Assembly (NCBI GenBank): GCA_963763475.1
Contig: CAVXOR010000003.1
Location: 540,105 to 604,104, forward strand
Source: AC-32 sp963763475
Lineage (GTDB): Bacteria; Actinomycetota; Thermoleophilia; Gaiellales; Gaiellaceae
Direction: 5' to 3'
DNA length: 64,000 nt
The position numbers were made by a program, and so were the translations under genes. Below the pieces are notes generated by a model. It saw nothing but the letters and a program-made list of their open reading frames with translations, ran no database searches and was not told the DNA's origin. Positions within the stretch are counted from its first letter, which is position 1; every line of letters starts with the position of its first letter. Shown in pieces: positions 40,897 through 51,129 of the stretch.

Positions 40897-41652
40897 CTAC
40901 TCCGCGAACACGTCCAGGAGCATGTGAACCTCGCCGACGCGCTCGAAGCCGAGGCGTTCCAGGATCGGGCCAGACATCGAGCCGCCCTGCGTGATCAGGG
41001 CCGGAGTGCCGAGAGCGACCGCCTCGTTCCAGCGAGCTCGGATCAGGGCGCGGTAGGCGCCCCGCCCGCGGGCGCTCGGATGCGTGGCACCGCCGTAGAG
41101 CAGCAGGCCGTAGTCGCTCGGGCCGGCGGTGCCCGCGCAGACGAGCGTTCCGTCGAGCCAAACGCCGTGCATCACGTTGACCGTCTCCGCGTAGCGCTGC
41201 TCGAGCAACTCTGTCGCCTCGGCGATCTCCTCGGGCGACGACCCGAACGCCTCCCACTGGACGGCGTTGGCCGCCGCATACTCCTCGAAGGTCTCGATCC
41301 GCCTCGCCGTCAGCCCCTCGGGTACGGGCGGTGGCTCCTGCGTGAGCACGAGGGCGACCGCATAGCCGTCGCCGTCCTTGGTCAGGCCGCGTTCGTAGAG
41401 CGCCTCGACGAGACCGGGCGGCGCCGACGAGCCGACCTCCCACTGCGTCCGCGTACGGCCGCGCTCGCGCAACGTTGCTCGCACCGCGTCGATCACCTCG
41501 TCGAGCTCCTCGAGCGGGAAGCGCTGCCGCTGAACCGTGTTCCACTTCGAGCCCGAGCCGAGCCAGAGCGAGTAGCGGCCGGTCTCGATCAGCTCGTCGC
41601 GCGGCCCGAGCCGCCCGAAGGAGTTCGGATACTCGGCGACCTCCCGCAGCAC
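40897..41652 (-). CDS. GNAT-family N-acetyltransferase
   Basis: About 251 residues from a GTG at 41652. The N-terminal half is divergent; the C-terminal half has the GNAT core with acetyl-CoA loop-like GGATHPSARGRGAYRALI and the final GPILERLGFERVGEV. An upstream start would run into the divergent gene at 41732. The substrate is unknown; the structure (two tandem GNAT-like halves) is a possibility because of the length. Confidence 0.75.
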   Translation of the reverse strand: MLREVAEYPNSFGRLGPRDELIETGRYSLWLGSGSKWNTVQRQRFPLEELDEVIDAVRATLRERGRTRTQWEVGSSAPPGLVEALYERGLTKDGDGYAVALVLTQEPPPVPEGLTARRIETFEEYAAANAVQWEAFGSSPEEIAEATELLEQRYAETVNVMHGVWLDGTLVCAGTAGPSDYGLLLYGGATHPSARGRGAYRALIRARWNEAVALGTPALITQGGSMSGPILERLGFERVGEVHMLLDVFAE

Positions 41653-41731
41653 GCTTCTGACGCTACCGGCTGTGACGAAGCTGTTACGCGCGTGTGGCGG
41701 GGCCGTTGCGCGTGGGTCTGAGCATGGCACC

Positions 41732-44700
41732 GTGAAGCCGATCCTCATTGCCCCGATCGTCGCCGTCGCCGCGGTGGTCGTGGCTGTCGGCTCGTTGGCC
41801 ACGGAAGCCGCGCCGCACGATGCCGCTCCCTGGCTCGTGATCTCTAGCACCCGGGACGGCGACGAGTACACGATCGGCGACGGCCAGGCCTATTCGATGC
41901 GGCCGGACGGCTCGCGCCTCACGAGTCTCCTGGGCCGCGAGAGCAAATTCGAGCCGATCGACGTGTCACCCGACGGCCGGCTGATCGCGTACCAGAACGC
42001 CGACACGAGCGAGGTGGATGTGTCGCGCGCCGACGGCACCGGTCTGAGGCGGGTGCTCTCCTCGACCACCGACCTCCGTTACCTCACGTTCTCGCCCGAC
42101 GGCTCGACCGTGGCGATCGTGCGCAACGACGGCGACGACCACCCCGAACTGTTCGTCGTCGACGCGGACGGGCGCAACCGTCGTCGCCTCGGCCGGGCCG
42201 GCCCTCCGGACTTCTCCGCAGACGGGAAGCTGCTCGCGTACCACACGGTTCGAGGGTGCATGGTCGCGACCGCGCCGTTCACGTCCGAAGGGCAGAGGAT
42301 CCCCGGGGCCTGCGGGTATCCCGAGTTCTCACCGAACGGGGCCTCGCTCGCGTTCAAGACGGGGACCCGCTGCGCGATCGTGACCACGCCGCTGCCGGGG
42401 CGGCTCGCCGTGCTCGCAGGCGAGCGCCGACTCTTGCCGGGCACGTGCGACGGTCCCGTGTGGTCTCCCGACGGACGCTGGCTCGCCTACCTCAGCCCCG
42501 GCTGCGTGTTCTGCGACTCGCGGAAAGCCCGACGCGCCGCGAGGAAAGACCTTGGCGTCTGGATCGTGCATCCGGACGGCTCCGGCCTCCGCCGCATCGG
42601 CCCGGCCGACGAGGAGGGTGGCGCGGTCTACTCCTGGTCGCCGGACGGCTCCCGCCTGGCGATCGTGGCCGGTTCGCGGCTCCTCGTCGCCTCCTCCGCT
42701 GGCCACGCGAGGCGCATCGCCGGCCCGCGGCTCAACTCGGAGTCGTACACGGCGCCACTCTGGTCGCCCGACGGCACGCGGCTCACCTTTCCGGCGCGCA
42801 CCGGGCTCGACCCCACCCAGCTCTGGAGCCTTCGCGCCGACGGCTCGGACCTGCGACGCCTGACGTCCGCCGGGGTCAACGACGTCGTCGGGCTGGTCGA
42901 CGGCCCGCCCGCCCGCCGCGCGGTTCCCCCGCTCGAGCCCAGCGAGCACGTGCTCGGCCCGCGATTGCTCGCCACGGCGAAGCCGATCGGACGTCTTGCG
43001 GCGGACGGCGCGTCGGTCGCGTACATCGCCGACTCGATCGAGACCGACTGCGAGCACGTCTCGGTCTGGACGCCGAGCAGGGCGCGGATCCTGCGCGTCT
43101 CGTATCGGCTCCCCGCGCCGTGCGAGGACGAGTACGGCGGCGACGTCTCGGTCTACGAGCTCGCGCTCGCCGGCTCGATGGTCGGCTGGTCGACGAACCT
43201 CGGCTGCGGCAACAGCGGCTGCGGTGTCGACGTCCACTCAGCACGGCTGCCGGACGCGAACCCGGTCGAGCTCGGCTTCGACGACGGCGCGGACTACGGC
43301 AACGAGTTCCTGCTGCCGTTCGACCCGGTCGGCCGCGGCCGCGTCTTTGCCGTCGAGAACCACGTGCGCGTCGCCGAGCCCAACGGCGGCGTGCGGCGCT
43401 GCAACCTGCCGGCGGATGCGGAGTCGGTCGACGGAGCCCGCCTCGCCGTCCGCGGCACGGGCGAAGAGCTCATCGTCGACGACCACTGCCAGGTCGTCGC
43501 GCGGGTGGCGCTCGACACGAAGCGCTTGCAGGCGGTGCTGCTCGACGGCCCGCGGCTGATCGCGGCCCGGGCGGGCTCGCTCGAGGTCTACGACGCGAGC
43601 GCCGGCTTCCTCCGCGAGCAGCGATCCCTCCTTCTGGGAACGGTCGTGGACGGCGCTGCGGGCGGCGTGGTCGTCCTCCGTAGTGGCAGGACGGTGACGG
43701 TTCTTCGCCTCGACGACGGCCGGAGCGTGACGTTCACTCCGTGTCTCGGGCCCGTGCTGGCCGCGATCGGCGACGCCGGCCTCTACTACTCGTACCGCAC
43801 GCCCGACCGCGAGGGGCGGCTCGCGCTGGTGCCGCGGAAGCAGCTCGAGCAGCGGCTGGCGACCGGGACCTCGTACGAGCCGGCCTGTCCTCGCTCGACG
43901 CAGTCATTCGCCACCGCGCCGGGGGCGAGCGCGCTGGCCGCGGGCGACCTCGACGGCGACGGCCGGGTCGACCTGGTCTCGGCCAACTCCGAGGAGCCGG
44001 GCTCGATCTCCGTCCTGCGGGGGCCGGCCTTCACGGACCGCCGCGACTACCGCATCGCCGGCACCTACCCGGTTTCGATTGCCCTCTCGGACCTCGACCG
44101 CGACGGCCACCTCGACGTCGCGGTGACGCTGGCGAACGCGTTCGCCGTCCTGCGCAACGGCGGCGACGGATCGCTGGCGCCGCCACGGCGCTACCGAGCC
44201 GGTCCAAGTCCCAGCGCGCTGGCAGTGGGCGACCTCGACGGCGACGACGCACCGGACGTGGTCGCCGCGAACTCGCTGAACGACACGGTGTCCATCCTGC
44301 TGAACCGCGGCGACGGGATCCTCCGCCCGCGGCATGCGCGGGGGATCGGCTCCACTCCCTCCTCGGTCAGGATCGCCGAAGTCACGGGCGACGGAGCTCC
44401 CGACATCGTCATCGGGAGCGAGGGCGACCCGGCCGTCACGGTGCTCGAGGGCGCCGGCGACGGCACCTTCCCCGGGTCGCACGCCTTCCCGACCCCGGAG
44501 GAGACGGCTGCGGTTGCGGTCGCGGACCTCGACGGCAACGGGGCTCCGGACCTGGCCGTCCATGGCAGCTGCAAGCCGGCGGTGCTGCTCGCTCGCAGCG
44601 GCGGGGGGTTCTCGAAGCCGCGAGAGCTCCCCGGTGGCGACGAGTGTGGCTCGCCGACCGTCTCTGCCGGGGACGTCGACGGAGACGGGAAGGCCGACCT

Positions 44701-45124
44701 GGTCACCGCTACTTCTTCGTACGGCCCGTTGCGGATTGGCGTCTATCTCAACCGCGGCCGCGGCCGGTTCGAGCCCGCCGGCACCTATGAGGCTCCCTCC
44801 TCGGACACCACGGCGCCGAGCGTGGTGATCAAGGACCTGAACGGCGACGGCTATGCCGAGCTCGCGGTCCCGGTATTCGCCCCGGCCTCCGTCGCGGTGC
44901 TGATGAACACGCTAGGTGTCTGCCACGTCCGCGGGATCCGCGGCCGGTCGGTGGCCGCAGCTAGCCGTCGCCTCGGCCGGGCCGGGTGCCGCGTCGGACA
45001 CGTCCGCCGCGTGCAGCAACAACGCGTCCGCAGGGGCCGTGTCGTGGCTGCCGTGCCGCGATTCGGCGCCTTCTGGCCGAACGGGCCCGAGGTCGACCTG
45101 CTCGTCAGCCGCGGCCGCCCCTAG
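41732..45124 (+). CDS. Large secreted TolB-propeller / VCBS-repeat / PASTA protein
   Basis: 1130 residues from GTG at 41732, directly before a signal peptide (VKPILIAPIVAVAAVVVAVG). Residues 40-400 contain TolB-like repeats (SPDGRLIAYQN, SPDGSTVAIV, SPDGRWLAYLS). The middle is a less regular propeller. From about residue 730 there are seven VCBS/FG-GAP repeats with calcium loops such as GDLDGDGRVDLVSAN. The last 65 residues (HVRGIRGRSVAAASRRLG to VDLLVSRGRP) resemble a PASTA domain. It is presumably anchored to or interacts with the cell wall. No enzymatic motif is seen. Confidence 0.8.
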   Translation: MKPILIAPIVAVAAVVVAVGSLATEAAPHDAAPWLVISSTRDGDEYTIGDGQAYSMRPDGSRLTSLLGRESKFEPIDVSPDGRLIAYQNADTSEVDVSRADGTGLRRVLSSTTDLRYLTFSPDGSTVAIVRNDGDDHPELFVVDADGRNRRRLGRAGPPDFSADGKLLAYHTVRGCMVATAPFTSEGQRIPGACGYPEFSPNGASLAFKTGTRCAIVTTPLPGRLAVLAGERRLLPGTCDGPVWSPDGRWLAYLSPGCVFCDSRKARRAARKDLGVWIVHPDGSGLRRIGPADEEGGAVYSWSPDGSRLAIVAGSRLLVASSAGHARRIAGPRLNSESYTAPLWSPDGTRLTFPARTGLDPTQLWSLRADGSDLRRLTSAGVNDVVGLVDGPPARRAVPPLEPSEHVLGPRLLATAKPIGRLAADGASVAYIADSIETDCEHVSVWTPSRARILRVSYRLPAPCEDEYGGDVSVYELALAGSMVGWSTNLGCGNSGCGVDVHSARLPDANPVELGFDDGADYGNEFLLPFDPVGRGRVFAVENHVRVAEPNGGVRRCNLPADAESVDGARLAVRGTGEELIVDDHCQVVARVALDTKRLQAVLLDGPRLIAARAGSLEVYDASAGFLREQRSLLLGTVVDGAAGGVVVLRSGRTVTVLRLDDGRSVTFTPCLGPVLAAIGDAGLYYSYRTPDREGRLALVPRKQLEQRLATGTSYEPACPRSTQSFATAPGASALAAGDLDGDGRVDLVSANSEEPGSISVLRGPAFTDRRDYRIAGTYPVSIALSDLDRDGHLDVAVTLANAFAVLRNGGDGSLAPPRRYRAGPSPSALAVGDLDGDDAPDVVAANSLNDTVSILLNRGDGILRPRHARGIGSTPSSVRIAEVTGDGAPDIVIGSEGDPAVTVLEGAGDGTFPGSHAFPTPEETAAVAVADLDGNGAPDLAVHGSCKPAVLLARSGGGFSKPRELPGGDECGSPTVSAGDVDGDGKADLVTATSSYGPLRIGVYLNRGRGRFEPAGTYEAPSSDTTAPSVVIKDLNGDGYAELAVPVFAPASVAVLMNTLGVCHVRGIRGRSVAAASRRLGRAGCRVGHVRRVQQQRVRRGRVVAAVPRFGAFWPNGPEVDLLVSRGRP

Positions 45125-45135
45125 CTAGGCGGCGG

Positions 45136-45405
45136 TCAGCCCATCAACCCCGATTGCACGCGCGCGGGACACCTCCAGAACTCGACCTTGCCGTCCTGGC
45201 CGCGAGGGCTGCAGGACTGGCGGGAAAGGTTAGGACGGCCGTCGATCACGCCCTTCTCGCATGCGCGCCAGGAGCCGGTGGTTCCGGCGGGACGCGGGGA
45301 GGAGGTGCAGTAGCCGACCAGGCCTGCGCGATGGAGGACGTCGTGGTCCTTTCCGACCACGAGGACAGCTGCCGCGAACATTGCCATCAGCCAGATTCGA
45401 AGCAT
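45136..45405 (-). CDS. Small secreted cysteine-containing protein
   Basis: 89 residues. MLRIWLMAMFAAAVLVVG is a signal peptide or anchor. Four Cys (GYCTSS, RACEKG, QSCSPR, WRCPAR) in the mature 70 residues could make two disulfides. It ends 11 bp from the convergent large secreted protein. No family was recognised. Confidence 0.5.
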   Translation of the reverse strand: MLRIWLMAMFAAAVLVVGKDHDVLHRAGLVGYCTSSPRPAGTTGSWRACEKGVIDGRPNLSRQSCSPRGQDGKVEFWRCPARVQSGLMG

Positions 45406-45486
45406 TTCGCTTACCCGTTCCTGGCCGCAGAGTCGTCGCTTTGCAGGCAATTATCGGCTCGAAACGAGCTGCCTACATCACTCGGA

Positions 45487-46701
45487 TTAGCGAAGCCCGC
45501 CGCGCTCGTGGTGCGCTCGGAAGAACTCGGCGGAGCCGGCCGTGGCCATCGCCGCGGAGGCTGAGATCTCGAGCGCGAGCGTCGCCGCGGCAACGATCTG
45601 GGCGAAGCGGTAGACCTTGCCCGCGCCCGCGCAGCCGAGCAGCTCGAGCCAGCGCCGCGCGAAGGGCAGCGTCGTCCCGCCGCCGATCGTGGCGACCTCG
45701 AGCCCGGGCAGGCGGATCGAGACCTGGAGGCCGTCGTCGACGCGGCGGGCGGCTCCGTGGGTCATCGAGCTCGTCCCGACCATCCCGAGGTCCTGGCCGG
45801 TCGCGGCGAAGACCGCGGCGATCGCCGTGGCGGGCGTGAACGCCACCGACTGCATGCCGGAGGCGACCGCCCCGTGTGTCCCGGCCCAGGCGAGCTCGGC
45901 GAGGTCGTCGAGCTTCGTCCGCAGCACGCGCCGGACCGCGTCTTCGGTCATCGTCGCCTCGGCGAGCACGGTCTTGCCGTGGCCGCCCTGGAAGTACTCG
46001 AAGGACGGCTTCTTGTCGCCGCCCATGTTCGCCTCGAGGATCGAGCGCTGCGGCTTCAACGGCGCGCGCTCCATCACGTAGCCCATGTTCAGCACGTACG
46101 AGTTGCGGGTCATCATGTTCGCGCCGACGGCGTCACCGGTCGTCCACCGCCAGAGGACGTGGCACATCGGTCCGACGACGTGCGTCTTCACCTCGCGCAG
46201 GCGCGCGAAGCTCGAGAGTGACGGGTCGTCCTGCTCTCCGAGCCAGGTTCGCATCGCCTCGAGCTCGCCCTCGATCCAGCGCGCCAGCTCGATCGCCTCG
46301 GCGGCCGACCCGCAGACGAAACAGGATGCGCGGGTGATCCGGTCGGCGAGCACGTAGGTGCGGAAGCCGCCCGACTCCGCGACCGCGCGTGCGCCTCGGT
46401 GCAGCGACGCCGAGAGGCCGCCCTCGGTGTGCGCGAGCGGCACGAAGACCGAGTCGTAACTCCTGCCGGTCTCGGCGAGCTCGCCGGCCGGCTCGCGGAG
46501 CTTGTACTCACCGAGCTCGAGCTCGAGGGGCCCGACCACGGAGACTGGGAGCACCGCAGCGCCGGTCAGCATTTCCTGCGCGCGCGAAAAGGGCTCGAGG
46601 TCGACCCCGGTCACCTCGCCATCGAGCCCGAGCGCCTCCTGCCGTGCCCGGATCGAGTCGGGATCGTTCTTCCTGGGCAACTTGCGCACGTCCATGGTCA
46701 T
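45487..46701 (-). CDS. Hydroxymethylglutaryl-CoA reductase
   Basis: 404 residues. Catalytic and binding segments are present: HTEGGLSAS with the Glu, GDAVGANM, GGDKKPS with the Lys, ATGQDLGMV with the Asp and TIGGGTTLP. It reduces HMG-CoA to mevalonate (or the reverse) with NAD(P)H in the cytoplasm. Length fits bacterial HMG-CoA reductases without a membrane anchor. No other mevalonate-pathway gene is in the window. A second ATG two codons in (46695) is an alternative start. It diverges from the ferritin-like gene. Confidence 0.88.
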   Translation of the reverse strand: MTMDVRKLPRKNDPDSIRARQEALGLDGEVTGVDLEPFSRAQEMLTGAAVLPVSVVGPLELELGEYKLREPAGELAETGRSYDSVFVPLAHTEGGLSASLHRGARAVAESGGFRTYVLADRITRASCFVCGSAAEAIELARWIEGELEAMRTWLGEQDDPSLSSFARLREVKTHVVGPMCHVLWRWTTGDAVGANMMTRNSYVLNMGYVMERAPLKPQRSILEANMGGDKKPSFEYFQGGHGKTVLAEATMTEDAVRRVLRTKLDDLAELAWAGTHGAVASGMQSVAFTPATAIAAVFAATGQDLGMVGTSSMTHGAARRVDDGLQVSIRLPGLEVATIGGGTTLPFARRWLELLGCAGAGKVYRFAQIVAAATLALEISASAAMATAGSAEFFRAHHERGGLR

Positions 46702-46820
46702 GAGCCTAAGGCGTCGCTTGCGATGCCGCTATCAGGACGTGGCGGCTTTGACGACGAGTCCGTCTGAAACGACCGGTCGACCCGCCGGGCGTTCGCCACG
46801 CACGGCGTTAAGCTGGTCCC

Positions 46821-47636
46821 GTGGAGACCGAGCAGGTCATCGACCAGGAACGCGAGGAGCGCGAGGCGTTCGCCGGCGTCCTCCGTTTCTACGAGCTGGC
46901 GAAGCGGCAGGAGTGGCAGGTGCGCGACCTCCCCTGGGGCGAGGTACCGCCGATCCCGGAGGGCAAGGGCTCGCCGGTGCGCCAGGTCAGGCGCAAGGAC
47001 ATGTGGCGCTCGGTGCTCACCCAGCAGCTGCAGGCGGACATGCTCGCGTGCGAGATGGCCTCTCAGCTCCTCAACATCGCGCCCGACCCGGAGGCGAAGC
47101 TCTACTACTCGACGATGGTGCAGGACGAGTCGCGCCACACCGAGGCCTGGCTGAAGCTGATCGAGGAGGCCGGCGGCACGGCCGAGCGCGACCCGTATCT
47201 CGACGAGCTGGCGCACATGACGCTCGAGGCCGACACGCTCGAGGAGAAGGTCTTCCAGATGCAGGTCTTCTACGAGCGGCTGATCATCTCGCGCTTCCGG
47301 CTGATCGCCCGGGCTTCGCGCGGCACCGTGCTCGAGGACCTCTGCAACCGGCTGACTACCGACGACGGCATCCATCACGGCGCCGGGATGGCGTACGAGA
47401 AGGTGCTGCTCCGCAACGCGGACAAGAAGACCAAGACCGCCCTCGTCGAGGCCGCGAACCGGCTGCTCCCGACCTTCGTCCAGCACGCGCTCTGGCGGCC
47501 CAAGGAACGCGCCTTCATCGGCGAGACGATGCGCTCGCGCGACATCGCGAAGCTGAAGGAAGACATCGAGATCGGCGTCCGCCTGGCGCAGTCGCTTGGG
47601 CTCGACGTCTCCGACGTCCAGCTGCCGATCCCGTAG
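46821..47636 (+). CDS. Ferritin-like di-iron protein
   Basis: 271 residues, start GTG. The helical bundle carries two carboxylate/His pairs: the first Glu-rich helix (LQADMLACEMASQLL), the ExxH-type MVQDESRHTEAW, a third helix with VFYERLI, and DDGIHHGAGM. This is the arrangement of ferritin-like di-iron oxidases such as R2-like or AurF-like enzymes. The reaction is unknown. It precedes folD by 4 bp, so they probably share a transcript. Confidence 0.75.
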   Translation: METEQVIDQEREEREAFAGVLRFYELAKRQEWQVRDLPWGEVPPIPEGKGSPVRQVRRKDMWRSVLTQQLQADMLACEMASQLLNIAPDPEAKLYYSTMVQDESRHTEAWLKLIEEAGGTAERDPYLDELAHMTLEADTLEEKVFQMQVFYERLIISRFRLIARASRGTVLEDLCNRLTTDDGIHHGAGMAYEKVLLRNADKKTKTALVEAANRLLPTFVQHALWRPKERAFIGETMRSRDIAKLKEDIEIGVRLAQSLGLDVSDVQLPIP

Positions 47637-47640
47637 TCGC

Positions 47641-48501
<861 letters not shown>

Positions 48502-48624
48502 GACGACGTCGCCCGCGGGGACACTTGCCGCGCGGCGAAATACCGTCTAAGGTTCGCGCCGCTTCAAAGTAGGTCGGCGGCTCGGTGCCCGGGCCGTCGT
48601 TGTATTTGTACGAAGGGAGTAGGT

Positions 48625-48825
48625 TTGCCCAAGGGCACCGTCAAGTGGTTCTCGAACGAGAAGGGCTACGGCTTCATCGAGCGCGAAGGCGGCGAAGACG
48701 TCTTCGTCCACTTCTCGGCGATTGCAGGGGAAGGCTACAAGTCGCTGACCGAGGGTCAGCAGGTCGAGTTCGACGTCGTGCAGGGCGATAAGGGCCTGCA
48801 GGCGTCGAACGTTCAGGCGATCTAG
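48625..48825 (+). CDS. cspA: Cold-shock protein
   Basis: 66 residues, start TTG with AAGGGAG 6 bases upstream. RNP1 KGYGFIER and RNP2 VFVHFSAI are intact, and the start MPKGTVKWFSNEKG is canonical. A small OB-fold RNA chaperone. The 120-bp upstream region is a probable structured 5' leader of the kind seen before csp genes. It is followed by a strong terminator. Confidence 0.95.
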   Translation: MPKGTVKWFSNEKGYGFIEREGGEDVFVHFSAIAGEGYKSLTEGQQVEFDVVQGDKGLQASNVQAI

Positions 48826-48849
48826 ACCCTTTTCGGAACCGAACAGTTG

Positions 48850-48880
48850 ACGGGGCTCCGAAAGGGGCCCCGTTTCTTTT
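48850..48880 (+). terminator. Rho-independent terminator of the cold-shock gene
   Basis: ACGGGGC (48850-48856) pairs with GCCCCGT (48867-48873), followed by TTCTTTT, 25 bp after the stop codon. Confidence 0.88.
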
Positions 48881-48902
48881 GCATGGGAGAATGCGCGAGA
48901 CC

Positions 48903-50837
48903 ATGTCGCAGACAGTCGATGCTCTGACCGCCGCTCGGGACGCCGCCTCTCGGCAGTCCTGGCGAGAGGCGTTCGAGGCCTACGCAGGCCTCGAGCCGGC
49001 GAGCCTGGGTGCCGAGGACCTCGAGCTCTACGGCGAAGCCGCCTGGTGGAGCGGCAAGCTGGTGAAGGCGGTCAGGCTGCGCGAGGAGGCATATGCCGCC
49101 TACGCGAAAGAGGGGAGCAATGTCGCCGCAGCGCGCGTCGCGCTCACGCTCTCCTGGGACGAGTCGAACCGGGGAGCGTTCTCTGTCGCGCAGGGTTGGT
49201 TCGGAACCGCAGAGCGGCAACTCGAGGGCGAGGAGGAGTCAGCAGTTCACGGCCGGATCGCACTCACGCGGGCGGCCACCGCGATGCTCGCGGAAGGCAA
49301 CTACCCGTTGGCGATCGAGAAACTGGATCTCGCCTACGAGCTCGCCAGGCGGTTCGGAGATCGAGACACGCAGATGCTCGCGCTCGTGGCGAAGGGACGC
49401 GCTCTCGTGAAGAGCGGCCAGGTCGACCAGGGGCTCGAGTTGATCGACGAGGCGACGGCCGCGGCCCTCAGTGGCGAGCTGGATCCGTACTCGACCACGC
49501 TCGTCTATTGCATGACCATCAGCTCGTGCCAGGACGTGGGTGACCTCCGTCGCGCCGCCGAGTGGACGGAGGCCGCCAACAGGTGGTGCGACCGGCTCGA
49601 CGTGACCGGCTTCCCCGGCGCCTGCCGCGTGCATCGCGCGGAGCTCATGCGGATGCGCGGTGATCTGGCGGCGGCGGAGAAGGTGGCGATCGCGGCCTGC
49701 GACGAGCTGCTCGACTTCGAGCGCTACATCACCGCGGGCGGCTACTACGAGATCGGCGAGATCCGCCGCCGGCTCGGGGACCTGCCTGCTGCCGAGCAGG
49801 CGTACGCACGAGCGAACGAGCTGGGAGCCGACCCACAGCCGGGCCTTGCCCTGCTCCGCCTGATGGAAGGGAAGCTGGATGCCGCGGTTGCGGGGATCAG
49901 CCACACGCTCGAGGAGCTGGACGAGCCGCTGTCGCGGATTCGGCGGCTCCCGGCTCAGGTCGAGATCGCCGTGGCGGCTCGCGACCTGAAGACGGCCCGA
50001 GCGGCGGCCACGGAGCTCGAGGAGCTCGTCGACTCGTACAAGACCGGCACGCGCCGCGCTCCGGCGTTCGACGCGACCGTTCATGTCGCCGTCGGCCGGA
50101 TCGCGCTCGCCGAAGGCGACACGGACGAGGCCGTCCGTCGGCTCCGTCAAGCCCGAGACCAGTGGCGGGAGGTCGGAGCGCCGTTCGAGTGCGCACAGGC
50201 TCGCGTTCTGCTCGGCGTCGCGTTCCGGCGGCGGGGAGAAGAGCATGCCGCGACGACGGAGCTCGAGGCGGCGCATGCCACGTTCGAGCGCATCGGCGCG
50301 AAGGCCGACGCCGAGCGAGCCGCCGAGCTCCTCGGGAGGCAGCAGGCCCGCCGTACGTTCCTGTTCACGGACATCGTCGGCTCGACGCGGCTGCTCGAGA
50401 CGCTCGGCGACGAGAAATGGCGGAAGCTGCTCGAGCGGCACAACGCGCTGCTCGAGGAGCAGATTGCCAACAGCGGCGGCGAGGTCGTCCAGCAGACGGG
50501 AGACGGCTTCTTCGCCACGTTTCCCACGCCGAGGGCGGCACTCGAAGCCGCCGTCGCGATCCAGCGCGCGCTCGAGGCCGAGATCGTCGCTCCAGACGTC
50601 CGGATCGGAGCCCACACCGGTGATGCGTTCCAGAACGACGCGGCCGCCAACCCGTACGGCGGCGGAGCGGTTCACCTCGCGGCGCGAATCGGCGCTTCGG
50701 CGGGCCCCGGGGAGATCCTCGCCAGCCGGGAGACAGCCGAGAGCGCCGGAACCGGCTTCCGAGTCTCGGCTCCCCGCCCGGAGGCCTTCAAGGGGTTCGA
50801 CGAGCCCGTCGACGTGATCAGCGTCGACTGGAAGTAA
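48903..50837 (+). CDS. TPR protein with C-terminal class III nucleotide cyclase domain
   Basis: 644 residues from ATG at 48903 (48891 possible). Residues 1-460 are TPR-like helical repeats (GKLVKAVRLREEAYAAYAKEG, LGDLPAAEQAYARANELG, EGDTDEAVRRLRQARDQW). Residues 475-640 form a class III cyclase homology domain: FLFTDIVGSTRLLETLGDE with metal Asp, and VVQQTGDGFFATFPTP with the second Asp, then YGGGAVHLAARI and GEILASRET. In most actinobacterial relatives the cyclase precedes the TPRs; here it is last. It may make cAMP on binding partner proteins. The cNMP-binding flavoprotein at 32312 could be a target (speculation). Confidence 0.85.
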   Translation: MSQTVDALTAARDAASRQSWREAFEAYAGLEPASLGAEDLELYGEAAWWSGKLVKAVRLREEAYAAYAKEGSNVAAARVALTLSWDESNRGAFSVAQGWFGTAERQLEGEEESAVHGRIALTRAATAMLAEGNYPLAIEKLDLAYELARRFGDRDTQMLALVAKGRALVKSGQVDQGLELIDEATAAALSGELDPYSTTLVYCMTISSCQDVGDLRRAAEWTEAANRWCDRLDVTGFPGACRVHRAELMRMRGDLAAAEKVAIAACDELLDFERYITAGGYYEIGEIRRRLGDLPAAEQAYARANELGADPQPGLALLRLMEGKLDAAVAGISHTLEELDEPLSRIRRLPAQVEIAVAARDLKTARAAATELEELVDSYKTGTRRAPAFDATVHVAVGRIALAEGDTDEAVRRLRQARDQWREVGAPFECAQARVLLGVAFRRRGEEHAATTELEAAHATFERIGAKADAERAAELLGRQQARRTFLFTDIVGSTRLLETLGDEKWRKLLERHNALLEEQIANSGGEVVQQTGDGFFATFPTPRAALEAAVAIQRALEAEIVAPDVRIGAHTGDAFQNDAAANPYGGGAVHLAARIGASAGPGEILASRETAESAGTGFRVSAPRPEAFKGFDEPVDVISVDWK

Positions 50838-50847
50838 CAGGAGACGG

Positions 50848-51129
50848 ATGGCGATTTCGCGAGACGAAGTGGTGCACGTCGCGCGGCTGGCGCGGCTGGC
50901 GTTGACCGAGGAGGAGATCGACCGGTTCGCCGGGCAGCTCGACGCGATCCTCGAGGCGGTCGGCAAGGTGGCCGAGCTCGACCTCTCGGGCGTCGAGCCG
51001 ACGCTGCACCCGCTCGCGCTCTCGAACGTGTTGGCCGAGGACGCGCCGCGGCCCTCGTTGCCGGTGGAGGACGCGCTCGCCAACGCGCCCGACGGGGAGG
51101 ACGGCGCCTTCCGCGTCCCGGCCAAATGA
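50848..51129 (+). CDS. gatC: Aspartyl/glutamyl-tRNA amidotransferase subunit C
   Basis: 93 residues with CAGGAGACGG before the ATG. The pattern VVHVARLARLALTEEEIDRFAGQL and DGVEPTLHPL-type ending (SGVEPTLHPLALSNVLAED) is GatC. It stabilises the GatA-GatB amidotransferase, which converts Glu-tRNA(Gln) or Asp-tRNA(Asn) to the amide form. It overlaps gatA by 4 bp (ATGA). Confidence 0.95.
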   Translation: MAISRDEVVHVARLARLALTEEEIDRFAGQLDAILEAVGKVAELDLSGVEPTLHPLALSNVLAEDAPRPSLPVEDALANAPDGEDGAFRVPAK

